Shown: piece after piece, positions 28,160-37,888 of the stretch
How the letters are laid out: every line of letters starts with the position of its first letter
Numbering within the stretch: the first letter of the stretch is position 1
Assembly (NCBI RefSeq): GCF_026343185.1
Contig: NZ_JAPEMA010000001.1
Coordinates: 4,526,001-4,590,000, forward strand
DNA: 64,000 nt
Direction of reading: 5' to 3'
Source: Streptomyces sp. NBC_00091
GTDB taxonomy: Bacteria > Actinomycetota > Actinomycetes > Streptomycetales > Streptomycetaceae
Position numbers and translations under genes: made by a program
Notes under the pieces: generated by a model
Database searches by the model: none
Told to the model about the DNA's origin: nothing
Seen by the model: the letters and a program-made list of their open reading frames with translations, nothing else

Positions 28160-28813
28160 ATGCCGCTCCACAGAATGGCCGTCGGCGCCGCGATCGCGGT
28201 GTTGTCGGCCATGGCCCTGCCCGCACAGGCCCAGGCGGATTCCCCCGATATTCCGCCGCCCGGCCGCATTACGGTCGACGTGGTCGGGGTCAACGGCTCG
28301 GGCTGCCCCCAGGGGACCGCGGACGTCGCCACCGCCTCCGACAACACGGCGTTCACCGTCACCTACAGCAACTACCTCGCGCAGACGGGCGCCGGCTCCA
28401 GCGGCACCGAGTTCCGCAAGAACTGCCAGCTGGCCCTGCGGATCCACGTGCCGCAGGGGTTCACGTACGCCATCGCCCGCGCGGACTACCGCGGCTTCGC
28501 GCACCTCCAGCGCGGGGCGTACGGGCAGGAGCGCGCGAACTACTACTTCCAGGGCGCCGCCCAGACGGCCCGCACCACCCACCAGTTCAACGGCCCGTTC
28601 ACGGACAACTGGCAGGCCAGCGACCAGACCGAGTACGCCGACCTGGTCTTCGCCCCCTGCGGCGAGGAGCGCAACCTCAACGTCAACACCGAACTGCGGG
28701 TCTACGGGGGCACGTCGAGCCCGCAGGCGCTGAGCTTCATGAGCATGGACTCCACGGACGGCAGCGTCAGCACGGTCTACCACTTCGAGTGGAAGGAATG
28801 TCCCGCGGCCTGA
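28160..28813 (+). CDS. Secreted DUF4360 protein, copy 1
   Basis: Exported protein of 217 residues with a signal peptide (MAVGAAIAVLSAMALPAQA, cleavage before DSPDI). The mature part fits DUF4360: VNGSGCPQGTADVA at the start, FRKNCQLALRIHVPQGFTYAIA in the middle and the Tyr-rich ADYRGFAHLQRGAYGQE. Four cysteines (GSGC, KNCQ, APCGEE, KECP) probably pair. The function is unknown; fungal and bacterial relatives are secreted. It is followed 67 bases later by a paralogue. Confidence 0.88.
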   Translation: MPLHRMAVGAAIAVLSAMALPAQAQADSPDIPPPGRITVDVVGVNGSGCPQGTADVATASDNTAFTVTYSNYLAQTGAGSSGTEFRKNCQLALRIHVPQGFTYAIARADYRGFAHLQRGAYGQERANYYFQGAAQTARTTHQFNGPFTDNWQASDQTEYADLVFAPCGEERNLNVNTELRVYGGTSSPQALSFMSMDSTDGSVSTVYHFEWKECPAA

Positions 28814-28880
28814 CACGGACGCGCGAGCGCCGGCTGTGCCGATCCGAACAAGCCCGACCCGACGGCCAGGAGTGACAACG

Positions 28881-29564
28881 ATGTCTCACCCCCTGTCCCG
28901 CACCCGCACCCGCACCCTGCTCATCGGCGGCGCGGCCGCCGCCCTGATCGCCGCCTCGACACCCGCCCAGGCCGGCGGACCGATCACGGTCCCGCCCGAC
29001 AAGATCGTGATCGAACTCGCCACCGTGAACGGCTCCGGCTGCCGCGAGGGCACCGCCGAGGTGGCCGTCGCCCCCGACAACACCGCCTTCACGGTCACCT
29101 ACAGCGACTACCTCGCCCAGGTCGGCCCCGGCGCCCCGCCGACCGCCTTCCGCAAGAACTGCCAGCTCAATCTCCGCGTCCACGTGCCCTCCGGCTTCAC
29201 CTATGCGATCGTCCAGGCCGATTACCGGGGATTCGCATTCCTCCAGCCCGGCGCGTGGGGCCAGGAAAGGGCGAGCTACTACTTCCAGGGAATGCCGCAG
29301 ACAGCCCAGCGGACTCACCAGTTCAGCGGACCGCTCAACGACAATTGGCAGACGAGCGACAAGACGGAATACGCCGACCTGGTCTGGGCCCCGTGCGGTG
29401 AAAAGCGCAATTTCAACATCAATACCGAACTGCGCGTGAACGCCGGCACCTCCAACCCGCAGACGTCCACGAGCTTCATGGCCATGGACTCCACCGACGC
29501 CAGCGTCAGCACCCTCTACCACCTCGCCTGGCAGGTGTGCCCGGCACCGAAGACGACGGACTAG
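28881..29564 (+). CDS. Secreted DUF4360 protein, copy 2
   Basis: Paralogue of the preceding gene, 227 residues, with the same layout: signal peptide (RTLLIGGAAAALIAASTPAQA), then VNGSGCREGTAEVAVAPDNTAF, FRKNCQLNLRVHVPSGF and QADYRGFAFLQPGAWGQER. All four cysteines are kept, which supports structural disulfides. AGGAG lies nine bases before the ATG. The 5' half is strongly GC-biased at third positions while the stretch around 29160-29420 has several A- and T-ending codons. The tandem arrangement indicates duplication. A long terminator follows. Confidence 0.88.
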   Translation: MSHPLSRTRTRTLLIGGAAAALIAASTPAQAGGPITVPPDKIVIELATVNGSGCREGTAEVAVAPDNTAFTVTYSDYLAQVGPGAPPTAFRKNCQLNLRVHVPSGFTYAIVQADYRGFAFLQPGAWGQERASYYFQGMPQTAQRTHQFSGPLNDNWQTSDKTEYADLVWAPCGEKRNFNINTELRVNAGTSNPQTSTSFMAMDSTDASVSTLYHLAWQVCPAPKTTD

Positions 29565-29573
29565 CCCGGGAAC

Positions 29574-29616
29574 GGCTCCGGGCCCGGCCCCCTGGCGAGG
29601 GGTCGGGCCCGGAGCC
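29574..29616 (+). terminator. Terminator of the DUF4360 pair
   Basis: An 18-bp stem with one G-U pair (29574-29591 with 29599-29616) and a 7-base loop, starting 10 bases after the stop. Confidence 0.85.
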
Positions 29617-29645
29617 TCACTCGTGCGCTGCTATATGACTACCCG

Positions 29646-29746
29646 CTACATCCGCTCGCTGAACCGCAGCAAGCCCATCATGTTGTCCATCGCCCGCGCC
29701 GACACCGCCGGCTCCAGGTCCTGCGGCGGCGCGGGCGCGCGCCGGG
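29646..29746 (-). pseudogene. Possible 3' remnant of an unidentified gene
   Basis: The minus frame ending at TAG 29646 encodes DLEPAVSARAMDNMMGLL and then RFSERM. Every codon ends in G or C, the Streptomyces coding signature, in a stretch that has no other role. The frame has no start of its own: upstream it runs into the acid phosphatase gene. I cannot name the parent family, and chance is possible in such GC-rich DNA. Confidence 0.3.
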
Positions 29747-30430
29747 TCAGGACAGCTTGCCGCCGTAGTCGGGCAGCTTGACGGTGCGTTCGGCGTGCCC
29801 GCCGACCAGGTCGCTCTCGTTGTTCCCGATGTTGGCGATGATCGTGTAGCCGCGCCCCTCGATCTCGGCGCGCTTGGCCGTCTTGTACGCGCTGACCTGG
29901 CCGAACAGGTCGGGCAGGTCCCGGACGTAGAGCCCGGTCACCGGGTAGCCGACCGCCTTCAGGTTGTACTCGGTCAGGGAGTACACGATCCCGGGGCGGG
30001 CGGTGACGAAGAAGATCGCCACGCCGCGCTGGTTCGCGTACTGGGTCAGTGCGCGGACCTTCTCGATCGCGGGCGTCGGGAACGTCCAGAACCAGTGGAA
30101 GTCCGTCTCCAGCGAGGAGTTGTCGATGTCGAGGACGATCGCGGGCTTCTCGCCGGCCGGGGAAGCGGCGATCCGCTGCTCGATGGCGGGACGGGCGGCG
30201 TCGATGACGGCGGCCACGTCGCGCTGCCAGGTGGCGTAGTCGATGCCGAGGATCGCCGCGTTGCCGCCGGGGGCGGAGGCGGAGGCGTAGGCGGAAACGG
30301 AGACCGGCGCGGGGGCCGGTGCCGTGGCCGCCTCGGCGGCGGTGGCCGGCAGCAGGGTCATCACGGCGGCGGCTACGGCCACGGTGGCGGCGGCGGTACG
30401 GGTCGTGCGGGTGCGGCGGGTGCTGCGCAT
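29747..30430 (-). CDS. Secreted HAD-superfamily acid phosphatase (class B/plant type)
   Basis: Exported phosphatase of 227 residues. The chosen ATG follows GAGGAG and opens a signal peptide with basic residues (RSTRRTRTTR) and a hydrophobic core (AAATVAVAAAVMTLLP). The HAD nucleophile motif appears as VLDIDNSSLET, followed by WFWTFPTPAIEKV and FFVTARPG. The motif is typical of acid phosphatase family PF03767. It should release phosphate from organic monoesters outside the cell. It is divergent from sprT, with 235 bases between them. Confidence 0.9.
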   Translation of the reverse strand: MRSTRRTRTTRTAAATVAVAAAVMTLLPATAAEAATAPAPAPVSVSAYASASAPGGNAAILGIDYATWQRDVAAVIDAARPAIEQRIAASPAGEKPAIVLDIDNSSLETDFHWFWTFPTPAIEKVRALTQYANQRGVAIFFVTARPGIVYSLTEYNLKAVGYPVTGLYVRDLPDLFGQVSAYKTAKRAEIEGRGYTIIANIGNNESDLVGGHAERTVKLPDYGGKLS

Positions 30431-30542
30431 GGGGGGCGCTCCTCGGTCACGGCTTGGCATGTACGTGACCAGAGTTGGCCAGAACCGACCCCATGTCTAC
30501 TGGCCGGTAGGAAACTTTTCGTGGCCGCCCGATGAATGGTGA

Positions 30543-31448
<906 letters not shown>

Positions 31449-31474
31449 CCCCCTCCGCACACCCCTTCCCTCGT

Positions 31475-31505
31475 CCTTCCGGCCGGACCAGAACCGGCCG
31501 GAAGG
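31475..31505 (+). terminator. Terminator of sprT
   Basis: A perfect 12-bp stem (31475-31486 with 31494-31505) with loop ACCAGAA, 26 bases after the stop. Confidence 0.8.
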
Positions 31506-31662
31506 GCGAGGCGCCATGTCCCGGACGTGCCTAACGTCGACTGGTGTGCCGCCCGCCCCGAACCCCGCCCCCGGTCCGCCCTGCGGTTGCGGGCCGGAGC
31601 GCGCACGGGTCCCATGGGAGGCATCCGGCGGCGGCAGCGGGCGACAGTGGGGCAGGCAGCGC

Positions 31663-32319
31663 ATGGCGATCAGAGTGGTCATCGCGGACGACCAGGACAT
31701 GGTCAGGACCGGATTCCGGATGATCCTCGAAAGCCAGCCCGACATAGAGGTCGTCGCGGACGTGGTCGACGGCGAGGCGGCCCTGGCCGCCGTGGCCGCA
31801 CACCGGCCGGACGTCCTCCTCCTCGACATCCGCATGCCGAAGCTCGACGGTCTCGAAGTCACCCGCCGGCTCTCCGGACGGGACAGCCCGCGCATCGTCA
31901 TCGTCACCACCTTCGACCTGGACGAGTACGTCCACGCGGCCCTGCACGGCGGCGCGTCCGGCTTCCTCCTGAAGGACGCGAGCCCGGCCATGCTGGTGGA
32001 AGCCGTCCGGGCGGCGGCCGTCGGCGACTCCCTCGTCTCACCCGCCATCACGGTCCGGCTGCTGCGCGAGATGGCCCCCCGCATCCCCGCCGCCCAGGCC
32101 GCCCGCCGCCCCGCCGAGCCCCTCACGGAACGGGAACGGGAAGTCGTACGCTGCCTCGCGCGCGGGCTGACCAACGCCGAGATCGCGGGCGAGCTCTTCG
32201 TGTCCCTGTCCACGGTCAAGACCCACCTGGCCAACGTCCAGGCCAAGCTCGACGCCCGCAACCGCGTCGAGATCGCCGCCTGGGCCTGGGAAAGCGGCCT
32301 CGCCGCCACGGCAGCGTGA
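31663..32319 (+). CDS. NarL/FixJ-type response regulator
   Basis: Two-component regulator of 218 residues. The receiver has the acidic pair DDQ at residues 9-10, the phosphorylation site Asp55 in LLLDIRMP and the conserved Lys in FLLKDAS. The LuxR-type DNA-binding domain spans about 150-214 (LTEREREVVRCLARGLTNAEIA-type start, then STVKTHLANVQAKL). The cognate kinase is downstream on the same strand after a repeat-containing 238-base gap. The ATG has only a weak GGCAGG. The targets are unknown. Confidence 0.93.
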   Translation: MAIRVVIADDQDMVRTGFRMILESQPDIEVVADVVDGEAALAAVAAHRPDVLLLDIRMPKLDGLEVTRRLSGRDSPRIVIVTTFDLDEYVHAALHGGASGFLLKDASPAMLVEAVRAAAVGDSLVSPAITVRLLREMAPRIPAAQAARRPAEPLTEREREVVRCLARGLTNAEIAGELFVSLSTVKTHLANVQAKLDARNRVEIAAWAWESGLAATAA

Positions 32320-32341
32320 CCCCGAAGCCCGCCCCACCACC

Positions 32342-32440
32342 CGCGCGCCGGCCCGTACGTCTTCCCGCGCCGCCCGCGCGTCGGGCCGTACGTCTTCCCG
32401 CGGCGCCCGCGCGTCGGCCCGTACGTCTTCCCGCGGCGCT
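32342..32440 (+). repeat. Three 33-bp tandem repeats between response regulator and kinase
   Basis: Three contiguous copies of a 33-bp unit built around CCCGTACGTCTTCCCGCG, at 32342, 32375 and 32408, with few differences. They lie in the 238-base spacer and contain no gene. Each unit holds the palindrome CGTACG. Confidence 0.85.
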
Positions 32441-32557
32441 CCGCGGCCCGGCCGCCCCCCGCCGGGCCGCCGGACCGCACTCGGCCACGGGCACGCCGGA
32501 CGCGGCCCGGCGGCCCGGGCCGGTCAGGCCCCGCGGGCCGGGGCGCGGGGGAGCGCG

Positions 32558-33730
32558 GTGAGCCCCCTCGCGACGTGGGCCCGCCGCCATCCGCGCGCCG
32601 CCGACTGGATCCGGCTCCTGCTCTGCCTCGTACTCCTCGCCCTCGTCACCTTCGAAGGCGTCGTCCTGGCCCGCCAGCCCAGCCCCCCGCACGCCGCCGT
32701 CTGGGCCTCCGGCCTCCTCGTCTGCCTCAGCGCCGCCCCCTGGCCCGGCATCCCGCTCCTCGCCCGCGCCTGGTTCGCCGCCGCCACCACCTGGACCGTC
32801 ACCCTCCTCCTCATCTTCGGCAACCGCCCCGTCATCGTCTGGGGCGCCGGCGAGGCCATCGCCCTGCTCGTCCTCCTCTCCCAGGTCCTGCTCCGCGCCC
32901 CCGCCCGCACCGCCGCCGTCCTCGGCCCCCTCCTCGGCCTCGGCTGCATGGCCGCACCCGTCCGCGACTCCAGCCCCGGCCGGTTCACCCTGCTCTTCTC
33001 CGTCCTGGCCGTCGTCGTGGCCGCGTACTCCCTCCTCCTGCGCCTCCAGGCCGAGCACCGCGTGCGCGAACTGCGCGCCGTACGCACCGCCGAACGCCTC
33101 GAGCTCGCCCGCGAGCTCCACGACCTCGTCGCCCACCACGTCACCGGCATCGTCGTGGAAGCCCGCGCCGCCCGCTTCACCCACGTCGGCGCCGACCGCG
33201 CCGCCGAGATCTTCGGCCGCATCGAGACCGCCGGCGGCGAGGCCCTCGGCTCCATGCGCCGCCTCGTCAAGATCCTCCGCGAGAACGACGGCACCAGCGC
33301 CGCCGCCCCCGCCGCGCACACCCCCGACACCGCCCCCGTCGCCGGCCTCGCCGACATCCGGGAACTCACCCAACGGTTCTCCGCCACCGGACCGCCCGTC
33401 GTCCTCTACGTCGAGCAGGGCCTGGAAACCCGCCTCCCCGGCCACGTCGCCGCCACCGCCCACCGCATCGTCCTCGAAGCCCTCACCAACATCGGCAAGC
33501 ACGCCGCCACCGCCACCGCCGTCCGCATCGGCCTGCGCACCGTCCCCGCCGGGCTCGAAGTACGCGTCGCCGACGACGGCGGACACCCCGCCAGGCTCTC
33601 CGAGAAGGCCCGCGGCGGCGGCTACGGCCTCGCCGGAATGGCCGAACGCGCCGAAGCCCTCGGCGGCTCCCTCACCGCCGGCCCCGCCCCCGAAGGCGGC
33701 TGGCTCGTCACCGCGACCCTGCCCGTGTGA
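32558..33730 (+). CDS. Sensor histidine kinase, HPK7 (DesK/NarX-like) type
   Basis: Membrane kinase of 390 residues. About five hydrophobic segments fill the first 165 residues. The dimerisation region carries the phosphoacceptor His188 in ELHDLVAHHVTG, and the ATPase domain has ALTNIGKHA (N box) and VADDGG, then GYGLAGMAERA (G boxes). This layout matches kinases that pair with NarL-type regulators, and the regulator is directly upstream. GTG start; the regulator-before-kinase order is less usual in Streptomyces. Confidence 0.92.
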   Translation: MSPLATWARRHPRAADWIRLLLCLVLLALVTFEGVVLARQPSPPHAAVWASGLLVCLSAAPWPGIPLLARAWFAAATTWTVTLLLIFGNRPVIVWGAGEAIALLVLLSQVLLRAPARTAAVLGPLLGLGCMAAPVRDSSPGRFTLLFSVLAVVVAAYSLLLRLQAEHRVRELRAVRTAERLELARELHDLVAHHVTGIVVEARAARFTHVGADRAAEIFGRIETAGGEALGSMRRLVKILRENDGTSAAAPAAHTPDTAPVAGLADIRELTQRFSATGPPVVLYVEQGLETRLPGHVAATAHRIVLEALTNIGKHAATATAVRIGLRTVPAGLEVRVADDGGHPARLSEKARGGGYGLAGMAERAEALGGSLTAGPAPEGGWLVTATLPV

Positions 33731-33816
33731 GGCCCTGCGAGGCCACCGTGCGCTCCGCGTCTCACGGACCGGCCGACAGAGGTGCCGGCGACGCCCGCCA
33801 CGTATTCTCGGGAACC

Positions 33817-34137
33817 ATGAACAACAGCGACATCGACGAGATCGACGAGAACGTCACCGCCGAACTGTCCCGCCTGCGCGACAGCATCGACAACATCGAC
33901 GCGGCCGTGGTCCACATGCTCGCCGAGCGCTTCAAGTGCACCCAGCAGGTCGGCCACCTCAAGGCCAAGCACCAGCTGCCCCCGGCCGACCCGGGCCGCG
34001 AGGCCAGCCAGATCGCCCGCCTGCGCCAGCTCGCCGAGAGCGCCAAGCTCGACCCGGCCTTCGCCGAGAAGCTCCTCAACTTCATCATCGCCGAGGTCAT
34101 CCGCCACCACGAGACCATCGCCGCAGGCGAGGAGTAG
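33817..34137 (+). CDS. Chorismate mutase (AroQ type)
   Basis: All-helical chorismate mutase of 106 residues, converting chorismate to prephenate for phenylalanine and tyrosine synthesis. The helix 1 pattern LRDSIDNIDAAVVHMLAERF, with QVGHLKAKHQLPPADPGRE and the C-terminal FIIAEVIRHHE, fits monofunctional AroQ-gamma/alpha-type actinobacterial enzymes. Arg22 and Lys residues that hold the substrate are in place by pattern. TATTCT lies eight bases before the ATG; the message may be near-leaderless. Confidence 0.9.
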   Translation: MNNSDIDEIDENVTAELSRLRDSIDNIDAAVVHMLAERFKCTQQVGHLKAKHQLPPADPGREASQIARLRQLAESAKLDPAFAEKLLNFIIAEVIRHHETIAAGEE

Positions 34138-34222
34138 GCCCCCCACGGCCCGCTCACCCGCTCACCCGCCCGCCCGGTGCCAGGGCTGGGGCCCGCCGAC
34201 GCCTTCGGGCAGCATGGGCCCC

Positions 34223-36736
34223 ATGTCCGCACTGACGCGCAACGAAGCGCAGCTCCGAGCCCAGCTCCTCGACGTCCACAACTACGCCGTCGGCCTCGAC
34301 CTCATGCACGGCGACGAGACCTTCGAGTCCTCCACCACCATCCGGTTCACCGCACGCGCCGACGGCGACACCTTCGTGGAACTGAAGCCGGACGAACTGC
34401 GCTCCGCCACGCTCGACGGCCGGCCCCTCGACCCCGCCGCCCTCACCGGCAACCGCCTCCCGCTCACCGGCCTGACCGCCGGCCCCCACGAGCTGCGCAT
34501 CGACGCCCGCATGCGCTACTCCCGCACCGGCGAGGGACTGCACCGCTTCACCGACCCCGCGGACGGGGAAACGTACGTCTACTCCCAGATGTTCATGGAC
34601 GACGTCCAGCGCGTCTTCCCCGCCTTCGACCAGCCCGACCTGAAGGCCGTCTTCGAGTTCACCGTCGCCGCCCCCGCGCACTGGACCGTCCTCACCAACG
34701 GCGTCGCCACCCACTTCGGCAACCGCACCAACAGCGACGGCGCCGGCGTCTGGCAGTCCGCCCCCACCCCCGCCATCTCCACCTACCTCGCCGCCGTCGC
34801 CGCAGGCCCCTGGCACAGCGTCACCACCGAACACGCCGGACTGCCCTTCGGCATCCACTGCCGCCGGTCCCTCGCCCCCCACCTCGACGCCGACGCCGAC
34901 GAGATCCTCTCCATCACCACCGCCTGCTTCGACCGCTACCACGAGAAGTTCACCGAGCCCTACCCCTTCGACTCCTACGACCAGGCCTTCGTCCCCGAGT
35001 TCAACGCGGGCGCCATGGAGAACCCCGGCCTGGTCACCTTCCGCGACGAGTTCGTCTTCCGCTCCGCCGTCACCGACACCGAACGCCAGCGCCGCGCCAT
35101 GGTCATCGCCCACGAGATGGCCCACATGTGGTTCGGCGACCTCGTCACCCTCGCCTGGTTCGACGACATCTGGCTCAACGAGTCCTTCGCCGAATACATG
35201 GGCTACCAGACCCTCACCGAAGCCACCCGCTTCACCGGCACCTGGACCGAATTCGGCATGGAACGCAAGCCCTGGGGCTACGCGGCCGACCAGCGGCCCT
35301 CCACCCACCCCGTCGCCCCCGGCCCCGACGACGTCCCCGACACCGCCTCCGCGCTCCTCAACTTCGACGGCATCTCCTACGCCAAGGGCGCCTCCGCCCT
35401 GCGCCAGCTCGTCACCTGGCTCGGCGAGAAGGACTTCCTCGCCGGCATCAACACCCACTTCGCCCGCCACAAGTTCGCCAACGCCACCCTCGCCGACTTC
35501 GTGGACTCCCTCGCCGCCCACACCGACCGCGACGTCCACGCCTGGGCCGAGATCTGGCTGCGCACCACCGGCATCGACACCCTCACCCCACGAATCGAGG
35601 AAAGCGCCGACAGCACTGCGGGGTGGACCCTCACCGTCGACCGCCACGGCAGCCGCCCCCACCGCATCGCCGCCGGCGCCTACGAACTCACCCCCGACGG
35701 GCACCTCGAGCGCACCGAACTCCTCGACCTCGACGTCCCCACCGACGAGGTCCTCTCCGCCGCCGGCCCCCGCCCCGCCCTCCTCGTCCTCAACGACGGC
35801 GACCTCGGCTACGCCAAGGTCCGCCTCGACGACACCTCCCTCGACACCGCCCTGCGCGGCCTCTCCCGCATCCCCGACCCCCTCACCCGCGCCGTCGTCT
35901 GGGGCTCCCTGCGCGACATGGTCCGCGACGGCGAACTCGAACCCGCCGCCTACCTGGCCACCGCCGAGGCCCACCTGCCCGAGGAAGCCGACCTGGCCAT
36001 CGTCCAGGGCGTCCTCGCCTTCGCCCGCCACCACGTCGCCGACCTCTACGTCGCCCCCGAGGAGCGCACCGCCGCCCTCACCACCCTCACCTCCATCACC
36101 CGCGCCCTCCTGCACCGCACCGAGGACGGAGCCGAACCGGGACTGCGGCTCGCCGCCGTACGGGCCCTCATCGACAGCGCCACCCAGCCCGACACCATCG
36201 CCGCCTGGCTCGCCGACGGCACCGTCACCGGCGGCCCCGCACTCGACCCCGAACTGCGCTGGCGCATCCTCGCCCGGCTCGCCGTACTCGGCGCCGTCGA
36301 CGAGAAGGCCATCGACACCGCCCTCGCCGCCGACCCCAGCGCCACCGGAGAGGAAGGCGCCGCCCGCTGCCGCGCCGCCCTGCCCACCGCCGCCGCCAAG
36401 GCCGCCGCCTGGCAGCGCCTCTTCCACGACGACACCCTGTCCAACTACCTCTTCAGCGCCACCGCCCAGGGCTTCTGGCAGCCCGAACAGACCGAACTCG
36501 TACGGGACTACGTGCCGCGCTACTACCCCGACGCCGTCGCCCTCGCAGCCCGCCGCGGACCCGCCATCGGGGAGGCCGCCGGCCGCTGGGCCTTCCCCGC
36601 CTACGCCGTCGACGAGGCCAACCTCCAGGCCGGGCACGCCTGCCTGGAGGACCCCGCGATCCTCCCGCTGCTGCGCCGCAAGCTCGTCGACCAGCTCGAC
36701 GACCTCGCCCGCGCCCTGCGGGTCCGCGGCGCCTGA
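34223..36736 (+). CDS. pepN: Aminopeptidase N (M1 family)
   Basis: Zinc aminopeptidase of 837 residues, normal for Streptomyces PepN. The substrate-binding GAMEN motif is at residues 263-267. The zinc site is H297-E298-x2-H301 (HEMAH) with Glu320 (NESFAEY). It removes N-terminal residues from peptides in the cytoplasm. The C-terminal helical domain of the ERAP1 type occupies the last 300 residues. An ATG three codons earlier is equally possible. A hairpin terminator follows. Confidence 0.95.
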   Translation: MSALTRNEAQLRAQLLDVHNYAVGLDLMHGDETFESSTTIRFTARADGDTFVELKPDELRSATLDGRPLDPAALTGNRLPLTGLTAGPHELRIDARMRYSRTGEGLHRFTDPADGETYVYSQMFMDDVQRVFPAFDQPDLKAVFEFTVAAPAHWTVLTNGVATHFGNRTNSDGAGVWQSAPTPAISTYLAAVAAGPWHSVTTEHAGLPFGIHCRRSLAPHLDADADEILSITTACFDRYHEKFTEPYPFDSYDQAFVPEFNAGAMENPGLVTFRDEFVFRSAVTDTERQRRAMVIAHEMAHMWFGDLVTLAWFDDIWLNESFAEYMGYQTLTEATRFTGTWTEFGMERKPWGYAADQRPSTHPVAPGPDDVPDTASALLNFDGISYAKGASALRQLVTWLGEKDFLAGINTHFARHKFANATLADFVDSLAAHTDRDVHAWAEIWLRTTGIDTLTPRIEESADSTAGWTLTVDRHGSRPHRIAAGAYELTPDGHLERTELLDLDVPTDEVLSAAGPRPALLVLNDGDLGYAKVRLDDTSLDTALRGLSRIPDPLTRAVVWGSLRDMVRDGELEPAAYLATAEAHLPEEADLAIVQGVLAFARHHVADLYVAPEERTAALTTLTSITRALLHRTEDGAEPGLRLAAVRALIDSATQPDTIAAWLADGTVTGGPALDPELRWRILARLAVLGAVDEKAIDTALAADPSATGEEGAARCRAALPTAAAKAAAWQRLFHDDTLSNYLFSATAQGFWQPEQTELVRDYVPRYYPDAVALAARRGPAIGEAAGRWAFPAYAVDEANLQAGHACLEDPAILPLLRRKLVDQLDDLARALRVRGA

Positions 36737-36755
36737 CCCACCCCTCCGGACACCT

Positions 36756-36795
36756 CCCGTCGGGCGTCGGCGCCACCCCGCGGCCGCCCGACGGG
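36756..36795 (+). terminator. Terminator of pepN
   Basis: A perfect 11-bp stem (36756-36766 with 36785-36795) with an 18-base loop between pepN and the gapR-like gene. Confidence 0.7.
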
Positions 36796-36822
36796 CCCAC
36801 CCGTCCGCGTACCCTTTGTCCC

Positions 36823-37779
36823 GTGTCCTCCTCCCGCCCGCACCGCGTCGCCGTTCTCGTGCTCGAGGGGGCCAAACCGCTCGACGTCGGCATCCCCGCC
36901 CAGGTCTTCACGACCCGCGCGAGCATGCCGTACGAGGTCCGCGTGTGTGGCGCGGCACCCGGCCTGGTGACCGGCGGCGACGGCCTCTCGTACTACGTCA
37001 CCCACGGGCTCGACACCCTCGCCTGGGCCGACATCGTCTTCGTCCCCGGCTACCGCCACCCGGACCGCGACGACCCGCCGCAGGCCGTCATCGACGCGCT
37101 CATCGCCGCCCACCACCGGGGCGCCCGGCTCGCCGCCATCTCGACCGGCGCGTTCGCACTCGCCGCCACGGGCCTGCTCGACGGCAAACGGGCCACGACC
37201 CACTGGCACTACGCACGGGCGCTCGCGGCGAAACACCCGCTCGTCCAGGTCGACGAGAACGTCCTCTTCGTCGACGAGGGCAGCGTCCTCACCTCGGCCG
37301 GCGCCGCCTCGGGCATCGACCTGTGCCTGCACATCCTGCGCCGCGACCTCGGCGTCGCCGCCTCCAACCACGCCGCCCGCCGCCTCGTCGCGGCCCCCTA
37401 CCGCAGCGGCGGCCAGGCACAGTACGTGCCGCGCAGCGTCCCCGAACCCCTCGGCGAGCGGTTCGCCGCCACCCGCGAGTGGGCGCTGCACCGGCTCGGC
37501 GAGCCCCTCACCCTCGAGTCGCTCGCCCAGCACGCGGCGGTCTCGCCCCGCACCTTCTCGCGGCGCTTCGTCGAGGACACCGGCTACACGCCGATGCAGT
37601 GGGTCATGCGCGCCCGGATCGACCTGGCCCGCGAGCTGCTGGAGCGGTCCGAGCGCAGCGTCGAGCAGATCGCCGCCGACGTCGGCCTCGGCACCGGCGC
37701 GAACCTGCGCCTGCACTTCCAGCGCATCCTCGACACCACCCCGAGCGAGTACCGGCGCACCTTCACCCAGGGCGAATAA
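36823..37779 (+). CDS. gapR: AraC/GlxA-type activator next to gap (GapR-like)
   Basis: Regulator of 318 residues with an N-terminal glutamine-amidotransferase-like (DJ-1/PfpI) domain (VAVLVLEGAKPLDVGIPAQVF to about residue 180) and two C-terminal AraC helix-turn-helices (LTLESLAQHAAVSPRTFSRRF, then VEQIAADVGLGTGANLRLHF). In Streptomyces aureofaciens an AraC-type protein, GapR, activates the adjacent gap gene. The same order here makes the assignment likely. TACCCT is seven bases before the GTG with no ribosome site, suggesting a leaderless message. The amidotransferase Cys position is not clearly catalytic. Confidence 0.88.
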   Translation: MSSSRPHRVAVLVLEGAKPLDVGIPAQVFTTRASMPYEVRVCGAAPGLVTGGDGLSYYVTHGLDTLAWADIVFVPGYRHPDRDDPPQAVIDALIAAHHRGARLAAISTGAFALAATGLLDGKRATTHWHYARALAAKHPLVQVDENVLFVDEGSVLTSAGAASGIDLCLHILRRDLGVAASNHAARRLVAAPYRSGGQAQYVPRSVPEPLGERFAATREWALHRLGEPLTLESLAQHAAVSPRTFSRRFVEDTGYTPMQWVMRARIDLARELLERSERSVEQIAADVGLGTGANLRLHFQRILDTTPSEYRRTFTQGE

Positions 37780-37888
37780 CCCGCCGGACGGACCCCTTGG
37801 CGGGATCCTTTCGAACAGTGGCGATCTCGCCGCTGTCACGGACGGACCCCAGACGCGAACCTGAGGGCGAACCGAAGGGACATCGCTC

